Assembly: GCA_033961575.1 (NCBI GenBank)
Contig: CM066730.1
Span: 133,362,023-133,426,022, forward strand
DNA length: 64,000 nt
Origin: Aselliscus stoliczkanus
Taxonomy: Eukaryota > Chordata > Mammalia > Chiroptera > Hipposideridae
Direction: 5' to 3'
Shown piece by piece: positions 44,776 to 56,265 of the stretch (its first letter is position 1; every line of letters starts with the position of its first letter). The notes beneath the pieces were generated by a model. It was not told where the DNA came from and did not search any database. It was given only the letters and a program-made list of their open reading frames with translations. Both the position numbers and the translations under genes were made by a program.

Positions 44776-44911
44776 CCGCCCCCTTGTGTCTGAGAGCCCC
44801 CCTCCCCTCCCACCTCCCACTGGCCCACGTGCACATACAGGGATGGGGAGGTGGGGGGTGAGGGCGGGGGGTGGGGTGCAGGGGTGAAGGCGGGGTTGGG
44901 GGGTGAGGGGA
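44776..44911 (+). repeat. C-rich then G-rich tract, G-quadruplex candidate
   Basis: C-rich 44776-44826 (runs of 4-6 C) is followed by G-rich 44840-44911, with runs such as GGGG, GGGGGG, GGG, GGGGGG, GGGG and short loops. Both strands can in principle form quadruplex-type folds. CpG content is low, so this is not a typical CpG-island promoter. Confidence 0.7.
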
Positions 44912-46980
44912 AGGCCTTTACTGGTTCTGAAGAATTTAGAATTCATTTGGGTGTGGGGATTTGAGTTCTCCTTGACGGTTTCTCCTCAAAGGAAAGTCCG
45001 GATTCCTTAGACGTGGGCATTTGTGCTCCACTGTAAACTGGCCTCCACTTTATCTCTTATTTCTTTCTGTTCCATACAGACTTTCCATGCAGCCTCCAAA
45101 GTTTTTTCCTTCTTCTGCTGTTCTTCACATTTCCTTTATTTGGAATGTTTCCCTCAGTCAGCGGCTATTCTCACCCTATTTGGATCGTCCCCATCCCTGA
45201 ATTCCAGTTCCAGTCTAGCCTCCTCCATAATGGTCATGCCATTATATGTCTTCTGTCAGCGAGGTGTTCTGCTAAACCTCTCTATTTTTTTCTTCCAGAG
45301 TTTAAAACAATCCTGTCAAATAATTACTATTATTATTATTTGTGATTGGGAAAACAACCACGGGAAATTTAAAAAGTGACTGTGTCCTAAGCCACTGAGC
45401 CCTAAGTGGCAGGGCCAGTACCCTGGCTCCGGTCTTCCTGACCGGAACTTTTCACCCACCACGCTGGTTGTCCCTGACTTCTCCTGATTGCACTGGCTGC
45501 ACCAGCCCCCGCCTCACACTGTCTCTGAGCATGCCCTGTTGTCTTGGTGGGCTGTGTCTTGTATGTGGCAGTAAATCATGCATGCTTTGTCACATTCTTG
45601 GGTGGCTCATTCTTCATTGACCATACATAATTTCTTATTTTCTTCCCATCAAGCTGTGCTTCACAGACTTTTCATGATGAGTGTTCGTTTGTTTCACATT
45701 ATAAATGATCAGGAGCAAGTGATATGTTTATTTTTTTCTGTTTAGCTCAGTCATTAACATCCTATCATAATATTTATCCCCACAGTAGTCTTAGCAAATC
45801 ATCCTCCTCTCTCCGTTTTTATTACCTGAAAAGGAGAAACAAAAGGAACCGTCTTGGTTGGAGTTGCCCCCACATCTCCAAAGAAGGACCAAAAGGAAAA
45901 TTAAATGAAATGAAGGAAGACCAAGCATTGCTACTAAATAGTGTGATGCCACGAGATGGTCAGCTTGGCTAAATTCAAGTGTTGTCTGTTAGACAAGGGC
46001 TATTTGATAATAGAGTATGGATGCAGTCATGCTCTGAACCTGCTTGGGACCTTATGTCAAGGGTACAAAAAAGTGTCTCATTGAGGTTCTGCCTTCTTAG
46101 TGCCAAGTAGAAAGTGAGCGTTTATCTTGATCAAGGATAACTGTATCTGACCACTTTTTTCAGTTTATTGATAGATAAATATATTTAAAGTTGCTACAAA
46201 AGATTTCTACTTCATGTCATCTACCATCTAAACCTCCAAGACTTGGAAATCTCTCCCCTCCCCAGAAATGCCCATTGATGGCCATATACTGAACTTTTCT
46301 CTCCACTCACAATGGTTGTTTCCATGAAATACAGTGAAAATTTTGCACAGATGTGAAGTAAACAGAATGGATTTTGAATTCTTTAGGTTCCCATAAAGCA
46401 TCACTAGGAGATATGATCGTAAAGTTAGAAACTGGAGACTGTGGGAATAAATCATGGATAAGAATAGTGTTATTGGCAGAATTTGAAACACGGGTCTTCC
46501 ATGCTGTGCGGGCATAGTTTCTACATGTTCTCGATCTGGCGGCATTCTATGGATTTAGGAGGTAACCAGCTGACAAGTTTTCTGGGAGAAGAGGCTGTGT
46601 TGAAGCTGTACTGTGAGTGTGGCCTTGGACAGTCTATGTCTTGAAACATCATAAACTACACACCATGAAAAAAGAGGAATGAACTTCTGGTAAGCAAAGG
46701 CATTCCAGAGGAACTACATTTCACTGTTTTATATTCAGCTGGAGATTGTATGCACGTTGGATATAAACAGTGAATGTAAGTAAGTGTTGTTATTGGTAAT
46801 TTTGTTGCGTCCTTCAAACTAGTGTTTTTCAGACTGTGATTTGTTACTCGCTGGTGGATGGTGAAATCTATTTTGTGGGTCTTGTTTAGCCTTTTAAAAA
46901 TGTATTATTAAATAGAAGAAAGTAGTATAGAGGACGAAATGTCAGTGAATTGCACATAGTAAGGGTATCTTTCTGTGAAA
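44912..46980. other. No gene supported
   Basis: A 118-codon frame at 45023-45379 resembles diverged L2-type pyrimidine-rich sequence and ends in a TTA/TAT repeat. No domain was recognised. The rest is unremarkable. Confidence 0.5.

Positions 46981-46982
<2 letters not shown>

Positions 46983-47051
<69 letters not shown>
46983..47051. repeat. (TC)n(AC)n compound microsatellite
   Basis: About 15 TC units switch directly to about 19 AC units. Confidence 0.97.
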
Positions 47052-47052
<1 letters not shown>

Positions 47053-48230
47053 TTCTTTCTGTGAGTCATAGTCAGAAAGGTTTGAAAAGCTGTTGTAAAG
47101 CATGACTGTCAGCTCAGGTTCCTAAGATACCAGCTAGTGATAGGCACCCCTTCCTGGACTCTGGCTGCCAGAGACAACTGGGATGGATCGGGGAGGAGAG
47201 CAAGCGGCAGCCCAGTGCCCTGGAGAAGCAGTGTTGTCCTGGTGACCAAGTCTGCTGCCTCGATGAAGACCAAGTTCTTTACTCTTTGTGCAAATATGGT
47301 TGACTGAAGAGCTCTGCCTGCAGTTTAATATCTGAGACCTTGTTGGCAGGGCTGTTTCAGAGCTCTTGTTTTTCTTTCCCGGCTTCACTTATATTTTGAG
47401 GGCAATAGCTGAGTTTCTTTGAGGTATAGATTGGAGTGGGCTTTGCCATTTGGGGGGATTGTCCAGCATCTGACCCCCTTCACTTCTAGAGTGATCTTCC
47501 ATTGTTGATATGAAAGCTGAAGGAGGTGCAGAACCCATAACTAGGGGTGAACTAGGGGGAGCTGTACTCTAGGACTGAATCTGGAGGGAATGGGACAGTC
47601 ACACAGGGTGACTTGAGATCACACGTGGAAGCAGCAGAGTCGGGAGTCCGGTTGCAGTGACGGCGGGGGATTGGTGGCCGTGCTAGAACGTGTCCTTTTC
47701 AGACTGTTCCTGTGCTCGTATATCTTTCCCTTTTCTCTCCAAAGGGAAGCAGAGCTAGTTTCTCTTATTTGCACCCCAGAACTCTGAATGGTTAAAGAAT
47801 TACAAGGACCATGTTAGATGGGAGAGAGACCTTAGTACTTAACAGAGAGACGGAGTAGATGAATATGCAATAGACACACAAATAAATTAGTAAAAGTCAT
47901 CAAAGAGTGAAGGGATTCAAGGTTGTTTCCTAGCAGTATTCCTTTAAATTAAAGGACCTACCTTCAATCTTTGTCAGAGGCATATCAGCAAGAGTTTGTG
48001 TGTCCTCGCATCATGACATTTTGGAAACACGAATGAAAGCGTAGCTGTGTTAGGATGCAGCACACAATATGGCTGCAAACATTTTAAGATAGGGTTTGTT
48101 TTTGTCTCTACTCTTTTTCATCTAAAAGTTTAAAAAAAGCCTTGAGTATACTCAGAGAAAACTAATTCCTAATGAACGGTGAGCTTTTTGAGTATAAGCT
48201 AGCCGAAAACTTAGTGTAAGAGATTTAGAG
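47052..48230. other. No gene recognised
   Basis: Intronic sequence without an assigned repeat or gene. Confidence 0.5.
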
Positions 48231-48234
48231 AAAC

Positions 48235-48400
48235 TGTGAATCCTCCCAACAGCCCTGTAAAGTAGATAGTTTTCTTAATCCCATTTTAAAGAGGAAAGAG
48301 AAACCCAGAGAGGATGGAAAACTTGCCTAAGGTCACACAGATGTTAGAGTTGGGATCTGATCCCAGGTTAGGGAAACCCTAGACCCAGGCTTCTCACTGC
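48235..48400 (+). repeat. MIR SINE
   Basis: 'ccaacagccctgtaaagtagatag', 'ttaatcccattttaaagaggaaagagaaacccagag', 'cctaaggtcacacagatgttagagttggg'. Confidence 0.9.
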
Positions 48401-49010
48401 TTCTGTTCTGTGAGGAACCTGAGAGGTCAGGTAAATACCTTTTTACCACACAGGATCAGAAAGCTTTCGAGGCTTGCTGAAGACCTGGCAGGTCCTGGCA
48501 GAACTGGGCCGGAACCCGGGACTCTTTCTGATGGGCGGTGTCTCATTGCCTGCGGGACGAGAGGCCGGCTCACAGACCCTGCTGTCTTCCATGGGACCCT
48601 CCCTCACCTTTCCATGCTGCCTGCTCTTTCCTGCATGATCCCCCCTGGTCTGCCATTCCTGCCTACACATCCATCCTCACTGTTTGCCTTCCTCCTGGCC
48701 CTTTTCCAGAGCAGCTGCATCCTTCCTTTCTGTCTTTGAAAACCTTCTCTGCTCCTCAAAGCTGGGAACAGAGTCCACTCTCCCCATCACTTCACCGCCC
48801 TCTCTTCCCTCCTGCGTTCTCACTGCCTGTCTCTCCGCAACCTCTCCACATCCACTTTCTTGAGGTTCCCATGTATTGGTTTACCTTGCCAGCTGTTAAT
48901 TGACTGTAAGGTTTTGGTGGGCTCAGATTTAATTGTAGTACTTCTTTAGATTCCCCCCAAACCCCACGCTTTGCCTAAGGAAGTGAAAGGGCAGCAAAGC
49001 TAGTGGCTGA
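48401..49010. other. No gene supported; L2-like
   Basis: Pyrimidine-rich sequence at 48540-48900 with frames of 109 and 121 codons resembles an L2 3' region. No domain or splice context supports coding. Confidence 0.5.
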
Positions 49011-49011
49011 G

Positions 49012-49165
49012 AAATGTGTTTGAGCCTCGTCTCGCCACTCTCTGGCCACTTGACTGTGGGAAAGTCTGAAGCTGAATTTTCTCATCTGTGAAAGGGGCCA
49101 TGAGACCTGAATGTGGTTATAGATGTGAAAGCGCTTTTTAAGCTACAGTGTACCGTACAACAAAT
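49012..49165 (-). repeat. MIR SINE, antisense
   Basis: 'tctcgccactctctggccacttgactgtggg' and 'ttttctcatctgtgaaagggg', then 'gatgtgaaagcgcttttta'. Confidence 0.8.
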
Positions 49166-50450
49166 GCAAGGGTTGGTTTTTTTTTTTTTTTTTGTGATGG
49201 TACAAGTACGTGTTTTAGGAATGAATGATTGAAGAGCACATAAGGTGAAGACCATGCCCCCACCCCACCCATGTCTGGCATGTCCACTTCAGCTGCCATA
49301 TTTTTGACCTCTATATTCTGTGCTCTTTAGTAACCTTGTAGTTGTATTAGTGGTAAATGAAGGAAAAAGGAAAGAAAAAGGAGCAAAGCAGCTTGCGACG
49401 ATGCGGCTTTTAGGAAAATAGTTATTGACTTTAATTAGAGCAAAGTACTATATTTACTTTGATCAGAACCTGTCTCTCAGGGAAAGCAGGCTCATTGGGA
49501 GCAGTTGGCCTGAGCCATTGAGTTGGCATTGATTGTTTGATCGTCCCGAGGAGTTTATTGTAAATGAAGCAGCACTTACGGTTCTGGGGTATTCCTGGAA
49601 TCGCTGCTATAGTTATTCTGTGTGGCAGGAGTGGCATATAGAAAAGCCATAATTCGGACTCACTGAAGGGAAAAAAAATAGCAGATTTTGTATTTATATT
49701 ATGTAGCCCTTTTGGCTGGATTCCATCAGCTTTGCATTGTCTTGTGATGCTTTCATCAGAACACTTAACTCCGGGTCTCGGCGAAGCAGGGGAGCACACT
49801 GGGAGCAACAGACACAAGTCACTTCCAGGGCTCCCGTGGGTGTGACGCCCTTGGTGATGAGACCAGAAGGGAAGCAGAGACACTTGCCCTGTCTTGGTGT
49901 GGGTGTGTCAGCCTCAGGGAGGTTCCATGCCCACGTGGGGTGCGCCTGTGCCAGGGGCCGCAGAACTTTCCTCTCCACACCTGCAGTAGTGGCACCAGAG
50001 CCGTGCATCAGTCGTGGGTTGGAACGCAGGCAAGGCCGGGGCATTTTAATGATTTTTTAAAATGATGTTTTTTTTCACTTTCTGGAGGGAAGGGCCTTGG
50101 AATGAGATCAGTCTCCTAGTTGGATGTTAGACTATCAGAAGCACAACACAGCCAGAGAAGACAGTGGTGTTGGTGATGGGCGGCATCCTGAAGCAGGTTT
50201 TTTCCCTCCTTGAGAAATGGGAATTTCTCCCTTGATCCTGGGAATCGGAGGTCCTGTGTTTGACTTCTGGCACTCCCACCAATTGGCCTAAAACCTCTCC
50301 TGCTTTTTATGACAATTAAGTGCAAGTGCCTCGCTCCACGCATGAGATGTATATATTGGATTCCCTCTTCTTGACTGGAACTGTATTCCATCAAACTGTA
50401 ATCAGTTTAACAGAAATGATGGCCTAAATCTGAATGCTGTAAGCATTGCC
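49166..50450. other. No gene supported
   Basis: A 150-codon minus-strand frame at 49431-49883 overlaps frames of 116 (minus) and 107 (plus) codons. None shows a domain, so chance is the simplest reading. A T run lies at 49175-49192. Confidence 0.5.
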
Positions 50451-50454
50451 TGTT

Positions 50455-50680
50455 AAACCCTGTGTTAGGCACTGTGTATGCCTTAACTCACTTAACTCTT
50501 AACAGCGCTGTGAGATAATACACAATTTTTATTCCTCCATTTACAGCTGAGAACATTGAGGTTTCCGGATGTTAAGTCAATTACCTAAGGCTACAATAGT
50601 TAGTAGGCAGGGGAGGCAGAATTCAAACGCCAGTCAGGATGCCAGCTCGTAGTCTTAACTGCTCTGCTGTGTCATCTGAG
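50455..50680 (+). repeat. MIR SINE, near full length
   Basis: 'ctgtgttaggcactgtgtatgccttaactca', 'aacagcgctgtgagataatacac', 'gctgagaacattgagg', 'gcagaattcaaacgccagtcagg'. Confidence 0.85.
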
Positions 50681-50877
50681 ATCTGTGAAATGGGACTTTG
50701 ATTTGTGACCAAGCTTTTTGCTCAGAATCCCTATTTATTCTTTTGTTCTTCTAAGCAAGCCCGAAGCCTACTTTAGTTCTTTGCCATAAAGCCTGCATTA
50801 GATTGCTTTAGCACTTAACACATTTCTGGCATTGTAGGAGCCTGTGAAGACTTTGATCTTTACACCAACCCTTTAGA

Positions 50878-51010
50878 CAGGCTGTCTCTTTTCAGGTTAA
50901 TGGATGGGGAAACTGAGGCTCAGAGTAAAATGACTTGCTCAAAGTCACACTTGCTAGTTACATTTTGAGTCATTAAGAACCCACACACTCTGGATTACGG
51001 TGACTTTTCC
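50878..51010 (+). repeat. MIR SINE fragment
   Basis: 'ttaatggatggggaaactgaggctcagagtaaaatgacttgctcaaagtcacac'. Confidence 0.88.
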
Positions 51011-51990
51011 ATTGCATGTGTTGCTTAGTTTGTCACCTTTATCTTCCAATTAACAACTGTTTTAACTACTTTTTGACCACCTAATATGAGCTGCTGATGA
51101 AGCGCTAAACAAAAGAGACAAAACCCCTGCCCTCCTGGAGCTTGTATTCTTGCTTTTGGTTTCCTCACCAACCTTAAGACTGGTGCCTGCTGAAATAGTT
51201 TTTTAAGGTTTAAGACTGTTAGTCTTAAAATTTCTTAAGGTAGTAAGCAGCTGATTTCAGGACATTTTGTGATTACATTTTTTTTTCCTGGGTTCATAAC
51301 TTAATTCATCAACATTTTATTTGTATTTTCTACTTCAGAAATCAAAAGCTTTGATTCCTTTAAAGCACACTGGAGGTGTGATGGTTTCTTTAGTAAAAAC
51401 CATCAGATACCCAAAATATTGTTTTGATCTTTGTCTTTGATTTTAACCATCATCCAGTCTGTTTTTATCATATAAACCTGGCAGTGGCCTTTGGCCAAAA
51501 GCAGTCATATTCTGATGATTATATTTGTGACTATTCATATGCTGTATTTTTATGTCTCTTCTGCACTATTCAAAATTTAATTGTATGTTCTTCCTTATAC
51601 AGATAACCTGTATTTGAAAATTTAAGTGGGTTTCAGTATCTTCAGACATTGGCTTTTGGAGTTTTGCATTTTGGAAAGTAGTTGTGATATCCCACCTATC
51701 ACAGTGAGTCCTTGATCAGGCTCACAGATTGTGTTTTGTTTCTGTTACTTTTCCCTCATTCAGAATGCATCAGATAAACTTGTCTCTTCTGTAAGACTTT
51801 AATAAACTAAAAACAAGAAGTTGAGAATATACAAAATTTCCCTGAGTTTCTCTTTTCATGTAAAAGTAGCATCTACAGGATTGAGCCACAAAAGTAACCC
51901 TCTGTCATGGAAAGAAAGGCATTTCCTTTCAAATTCTTGAAAATTGATAAGTAAATCAGGGTGGAAGAATTCATTGCTATCACCAAAAAG
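51011..51990. other. No gene supported; L2 trace
   Basis: An antisense L2-like scrap, 'cccctgccctcctggagcttgtattcttg', lies at about 51070-51155. The remainder is intron. Confidence 0.5.
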
Positions 51991-51992
51991 TC

Positions 51993-52455
51993 TTTTTTTT
52001 TTTTTTTCTTTAATTTTATTGGGGAATTGGGGGAGGGGAACAGCGCTGGGGAACTGGGGAAGGGGAACAGACAAGTTTCTGTCTTTTTGTTCTTCAGTCC
52101 AGTTGCGGAGGACGTTGCTTCACTGGCTCATGTTGGTATCGTCATTGTGCTCTTCCCGGGTGAGGCAGATCGGTCACCAGCCTCTGGACGGCCGCTCAAA
52201 GCTGCTATTGGCAACTTACGCTGACTGCCAGTGCTCACGCTGGCTCCCGGCCACTCACTGTAGCCTATGGCAGCCCACTGCAGCAGGGGCTGCAGCTATG
52301 CCATCCTGGGACTCACAGCAGCCCAGCTCCAGGTGGAGCTGTTGTTCACCATCTTAGCTGTAGAGGGCAGTGTCACTGGCCCTCATGTGGGATCTGAACC
52401 GGGGCCGCTGGCGTCCCAAGCCAGCTCTTAACCAGCACGCCACTTGGCCGGCCCC
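51993..52455 (-). mobile_element. Long-form tRNA-derived SINE
   Basis: Full-length antisense copy from a T run and ATTTTATTGGGGAATTGGGG to the head CACTTGGCCGGCCCC. Flanks (aaaaagtctttt and cagaaagctttt) are an imperfect duplication. It has the internal inverted repeat around 52327. The 137-codon frame is a SINE artefact. Confidence 0.93.
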
Positions 52456-53196
52456 CCAGAAAGCTTTTGATCCTGCCCATTTTCTGAGCTTCATTGTATT
52501 CACTTGAGTTGGGAATGGAACCCAGTGAGTCAGTGTTACTTTTGAAGGGTCTTGTGTGATTCCTACTAGTCAGTGTCACTAGCATTAAAGATTTTCTTTT
52601 TGTATCTTGTAGCAAGAAACTTGATTTCTTGAAATTATCCAAAGTTTGTAGACACTGATCTTGCTCATTTCCTACCTGTTCTAAAAATAAGTAGCTAAGA
52701 GCATATTGTTTGGTTCATTTGGAAAGAAATGTTATTTGCATGAAGCCGTTATGCAAATGCTGTAGCACCCAGAACTGCATGTCATCCTAAATGAATGACA
52801 GTTAGTTGTTATTCCATGTAAATTGGATCAACAGCCCTAGGTTTAAGTGCCTAGGATGGTACCCAGCATGTCTTGTAAGCACTGTGTGGGTGTTTGAAAA
52901 TGTTTATCATTAGAATGTCAGTTTTCTGAGAGCAGAGATTTTGTTGTTATTGAATCAGCATGTAAAAACATTATAGTAGATGTATATTGTCTAGAAATTC
53001 TGTAGCTGATCTTGTTTTCTCAGGGTTTGATCTCTAAGCTAAGAGTCACAAATCGATACCATTTTATTCTATCCTGTAATACTGGGAGTCAGTTTGGAAA
53101 TTAGGTACAATGTGATTTCAGTATAGTGTTGAAATGGAGTAATGGAAAAAAACCAAACTTTCCTTGATTACAGGTTTTCATAGACTCCTAGTTCTT
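52456..53196. other. No gene recognised
   Basis: Intronic; no repeat confidently named. Confidence 0.5.
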
Positions 53197-53277
53197 TTGG
53201 GTTGTTGGAAAAGTCATGATGTATTTTTTCTATGTTTTTCGTTGCAAAAATGTGTCATGACTTTTCCTACAATGCAA
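53197..53277. mobile_element. mariner-end MITE, about 81 bp
   Basis: Left end TTGGGTTGTTGGAAAAGTC; right half gttgcaaaaatgtgtcatgactttt, ending acaatgcaa. Both halves match the ends and subterminal sequence of the mariner at 12055-13337 (which has attgcaaaaatgcttcatgac). It is palindrome-like with no coding sequence, comparable in size and layout to the known MADE1 MITE of the Hsmar1 mariner. Confidence 0.82.
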
Positions 53278-53695
53278 CAGAAGAATCTTAGTGATTTTAG
53301 TTTGATCCTCAAATCTTACAGGAGGCCCAGAGCAACCCCACTTCTCCTAAATGGAAGTAACACATGACCTGATGGTGCCTATTAAAATGCTTTGTGCGTT
53401 CTAAAAAGGTTTATGCTTTAGCTCTTCTTAAAGAGCCTGGGCCTGGTGGAACTTATAGATCTCTTCCTGCTATAAAAGGTGCTGAGTCCATGTCCCTTTG
53501 TGGTTTGGGGCAGGCTTCTTAATGCTCTAAAGCATGGAGCTGATCTGCTGAATTTTCATTCACCCTTGGCAGTAGAATAAATAGTATGCAGCAGGAAACC
53601 TGGGGTAGAAGGGCCCCAGAAATGCTCTTGACAAGTATTGCTGGTACATCGCCTAGTGCTATTATTTGCCCTGGTGGAAAGAGGAGTAATGGAGG
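53278..53695. other. No gene recognised
   Basis: Intronic; short frames on both strands without domains. Confidence 0.5.
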
Positions 53696-53699
53696 GATT

Positions 53700-54090
53700 T
53701 CCCCATGTATGCAGTTGGAGAGCCTGGGCTAGCTCTTTCTGTCTGCAGGGCCTTTGCACATGCCAATCCTTTACGCAGACTGCTTTCTCCCCATCTCCCC
53801 AGATAACCCGTCATATCTCAGGTCAGCATGACTTCCCTCTTGAGCCCCATGCCAGAGCTCGTTCCTCTTACTATGTGTGCTCTCTTTCTCCTTCGGGGCA
53901 TTTTAAACTCTTTGTCATTATCATTACCTGTTTCTGTGCATTTTTGTTTGATTCCATTGGTCCTATAGACTGTAGGCTGCATGTGACAAGGACCATATCA
54001 CTCTTGTTCTTTGCTGTGGCCTCCTGATATAGCTCAGTTTTGGGTACATAGAACTCAAAAAGACTTGTCGAATGCATTTCCTAAATGTGA
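53700..54090 (+). repeat. L2 LINE 3' end
   Basis: 'gcagggcctttgcacatgccaatcc', 'cactctttgtcattatcattacctg'-like text, 'gactgtaggctgcatgtgacaaggaccat' and 'gggtacatagaactcaaaaagacttgtcgaatgcat' follow the L2 3' order. The 129-codon frame at 53638-54027 lies inside it. Confidence 0.8.
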
Positions 54091-54210
54091 TGTTTGAAAC
54101 CTTGCTTCTCTGCCGAAGTAAGTCCTGAGCATATAGCTAATTTCAGATTGCTGTTTTGAGGCAGGGCAGGGTACCTAGTCACATAATTAAAGCAATTGAT
54201 TACATTAAAT

Positions 54211-54327
54211 TTTTTTTTTTTTTTTTTTTTTTAGAGGGCAGTGTCACTGGCCCTCATATGTGGGATCCGAACTGGGGCTGCTGGCTTCCAAAGCCAGCGC
54301 TTAACCACCGCACCACTCGGCCGGCCC
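54211..54327 (-). mobile_element. Short-form tRNA-derived SINE
   Basis: A T run of about 22, then AGAGGGCAGTGTCACTGGCC, ending CACTCGGCCGGCCC. The perfect target-site duplication is tacattaaat at 54201-54210 and 54328-54337. Confidence 0.97.
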
Positions 54328-54337
54328 TACATTAAAT

Positions 54338-54914
54338 TTTTAAAAGCTGAAAGTATAATGACTTGTGCTTTGAATCTTGTTAAAATTGTCCATGTCAAAA
54401 TAGCGAAGTCAAAGTTGTCACATCATCAAAATTTATACTCGCATCCCCTGCCTGGCCCCCTATCATGACTTTTGCTTAAGTCTCATCCGCTGCAGAAAGC
54501 CTTTCCAAATTAGCCCTTACTAATTAGTCACCAGAGTTAGCAGGAGGTACAGAAGATGACATCGTGACACACTCACTCCGTTGATTTTAGATTGCTTTGG
54601 TGTTTTCGTTTGTGCCCTCTCCCACTGGGTTGCAAGGTCCTGTGGGAATGCTGGCCTTGCGGCCTCCGGTAAGCCACCCCATGCCCCTCTCTCTAGTCCC
54701 CCTCCACTTCTGCCACATAATGCCTGGGAGGGCGCTCTTCCTGATAAAATGCGTTCAATGAGTGACAGAAAATGGAGGCAGTAACCTGTATTAACTTGGA
54801 AACGACTTTCAAATCACTAAGAGCAGTTGCTCCTTATTTGCAAAAACAATTTGATTCTACTGTTAAAAAGAATTTGTGAAAAGCACCATGAGAAGTTGGA
54901 AACAATACAGAGCT
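54338..54914. other. No gene recognised
   Basis: Intronic; no assigned element. Confidence 0.5.
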
Positions 54915-54915
54915 G

Positions 54916-54975
54916 TGTGTGTGTGTGTGTGCGCGCGTGTGCGCGCGGGCGCGGGTGGGGAGGTGGGGGGAGGAT
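54916..54975. repeat. (TG)n(CG)n tract followed by G-rich run
   Basis: TG units switch to alternating GCGCGC/GTGCGC and then to GGGTGGGGAGGTGGGGGGAGG. Alternating purine-pyrimidine GC sequence is Z-DNA-prone. It lies about 650 bp upstream of the JAK1 start-codon exon. Confidence 0.85.
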
Positions 54976-55616
54976 GGGTCCAGGTCCTCTAATTACACAG
55001 AACAAGCTGGTATTCTTATGTCGTAGGCTTTGAGCTGAGGTTGGGAGCTGGGAGGGACTTTATTTGCGACCTAAGTGTTCAAATAAGAATGGGCTTAGAA
55101 AACGTTTGGTGAACTGAAAGCATTATTTGTCAAATTTACCCCCAGGCCCTCCCCCTTTCACTATACCAATATGTTGTTTCACCGTTAAAATGAGGCCAAG
55201 GACAGACCCTGTTGGGAGGAGGGTAATTCTAAGGGAAATGGACGTAGGAAATAAAGTGCACATCTCTGGGCATCCTAAACTACTGTTCACAGCCTCAGGG
55301 GAGAGGTTGTTGACGGAAAAGGTGCACAGCCTTCACTTAACACTGGACAGGGCACTCTAGGCCAGGAAGCAAGGGTCGCCTGCTTCCTCTCTTGAAGCGA
55401 TGAAAGTAATATCTTCTCTGATATTTACACACCAAAGACGCCTCTCGGTCCTCACTGTCCGCATCAATGTTTCGGTTGTTTTTTTCCCTCCTTCTTCTTC
55501 CCAAATGCTTTTTCCTGCCTGCTTATGGTTTGGGCTGCTCCCTTAATGAAAGTGTCCTCGTATTTTCTGATGTAATTACCTCTGCAGCTGATTTATTTAT
55601 TTATCTTTGTCTTTAG
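54976..55616. other. Unique sequence upstream of the JAK1 start exon
   Basis: No transposon was recognised. It ends with a T/A-rich pyrimidine tract (ttatttatctttgtctttag) serving the splice acceptor at 55615-55616. An alternative promoter here cannot be judged from sequence alone. Confidence 0.5.
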
Positions 55617-55698
55617 CTCAGTTCTGAACGGGCTTTGGAAAGTAGAGAAGAAAATCCGGTCTGCTTTTGGTGGACATTGGACAGCAGAATAAATGCAG
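55617..55698 (+). CDS. JAK1: JAK1 exon with 5' UTR and start codon
   Basis: JAK1 is a cytoplasmic tyrosine kinase that binds cytokine-receptor tails (interferon, gp130 and gamma-chain families) and phosphorylates STATs. This 82-base exon has an acceptor TTTAG before 55617 and a donor GTATGT at 55699. It is non-coding up to the ATG at 55693-55695, followed by CAG (Met-Gln), and joins in phase 0 to TAT CTA AAT of the next exon, giving [10 protein letters not shown], the known JAK1 start. There is no upstream ATG in the exon. The start context is weak (T at -3, C at +4). Confidence rests on the exact fit with the next exon. Confidence 0.93.
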
Positions 55699-55859
55699 GT
55701 ATGTACATGTGCGTGTTCAAAATAGACGAAAAGGAAAATAGCTTTCAAAAAGAGTAATGAAACCGATCTGGAACTTGTAGGGCTACCTGTATTCTATCCT
55801 TTCCTGTTTAAATGTCAGTATTTTCATTTTTGTTCATTCTAAATGCCGAGTGTGCTGCT

Positions 55860-56265
55860 TTAAAATAAATCCTGGCTGTAAAAGTGTAGGAAGTACAAAG
55901 TAAAAGTTAAAGTTCCTTTGTAATTCCTCCTAGATATGCGCCCTGTTAACAATTTATTGTATGTTTTTCCCAATTATATGTATGTATAACCAAAAGGATC
56001 ATAATATAGATATGCTTCTTTAAAACTTTGTAGTATGTCATATACATTTTTCAGTAGCTTTACGAAATTCAACTTTTTCACAGCTACATAGTATTCCTTT
56101 GTGTTTCTATTCCTTATTTTGTTTAGTGAGTCCTCTCTTGTTGGATGTTGTTCATTCCAGTTTTTTCCCATTTCACATGGTGCAACATCTCGTACATATA
56201 TAATTGTGTCAACTTGCCTGATATCTCCTTAGGGTGAAAGGGTATAACTGTTCTTTAATTCTTTC
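55860..56265 (-). repeat. Old L1-like fragment, antisense
   Basis: 'gtatgtttttcccaattatatgtatg', 'cacagctacatagtattcctttgtg' and 'gttgttcattccagttttttcccattt' are diverged antisense L1 3' text. Confidence 0.6.

Larger units (their letters stand above)
1..55616 (+). other. JAK1: Presumed 5' UTR intron (intron 1) of JAK1
   Basis: No protein-coding exon is supported here. The exon at 55617 is preceded by a pyrimidine-rich tract and AG, so transcription must begin at an exon further upstream. JAK1 in mammals has a distant non-coding first exon and a long first intron, and this stretch fits that. No CpG-island-like promoter was seen. The start of the gene could still lie inside the window unseen, so the assignment is inference. 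Confidence 0.6.

Noticed and set aside
44776..44911. CpG-island promoter of JAK1
   Set aside because: G+C is high but CpG is scarce, and no exon with a donor site is recognisable beside it.
49431..49883. 150-codon minus-strand frame
   Set aside because: It overlaps two other long frames on both strands. No recognisable domain, codon bias or splice sites fit a gene here.
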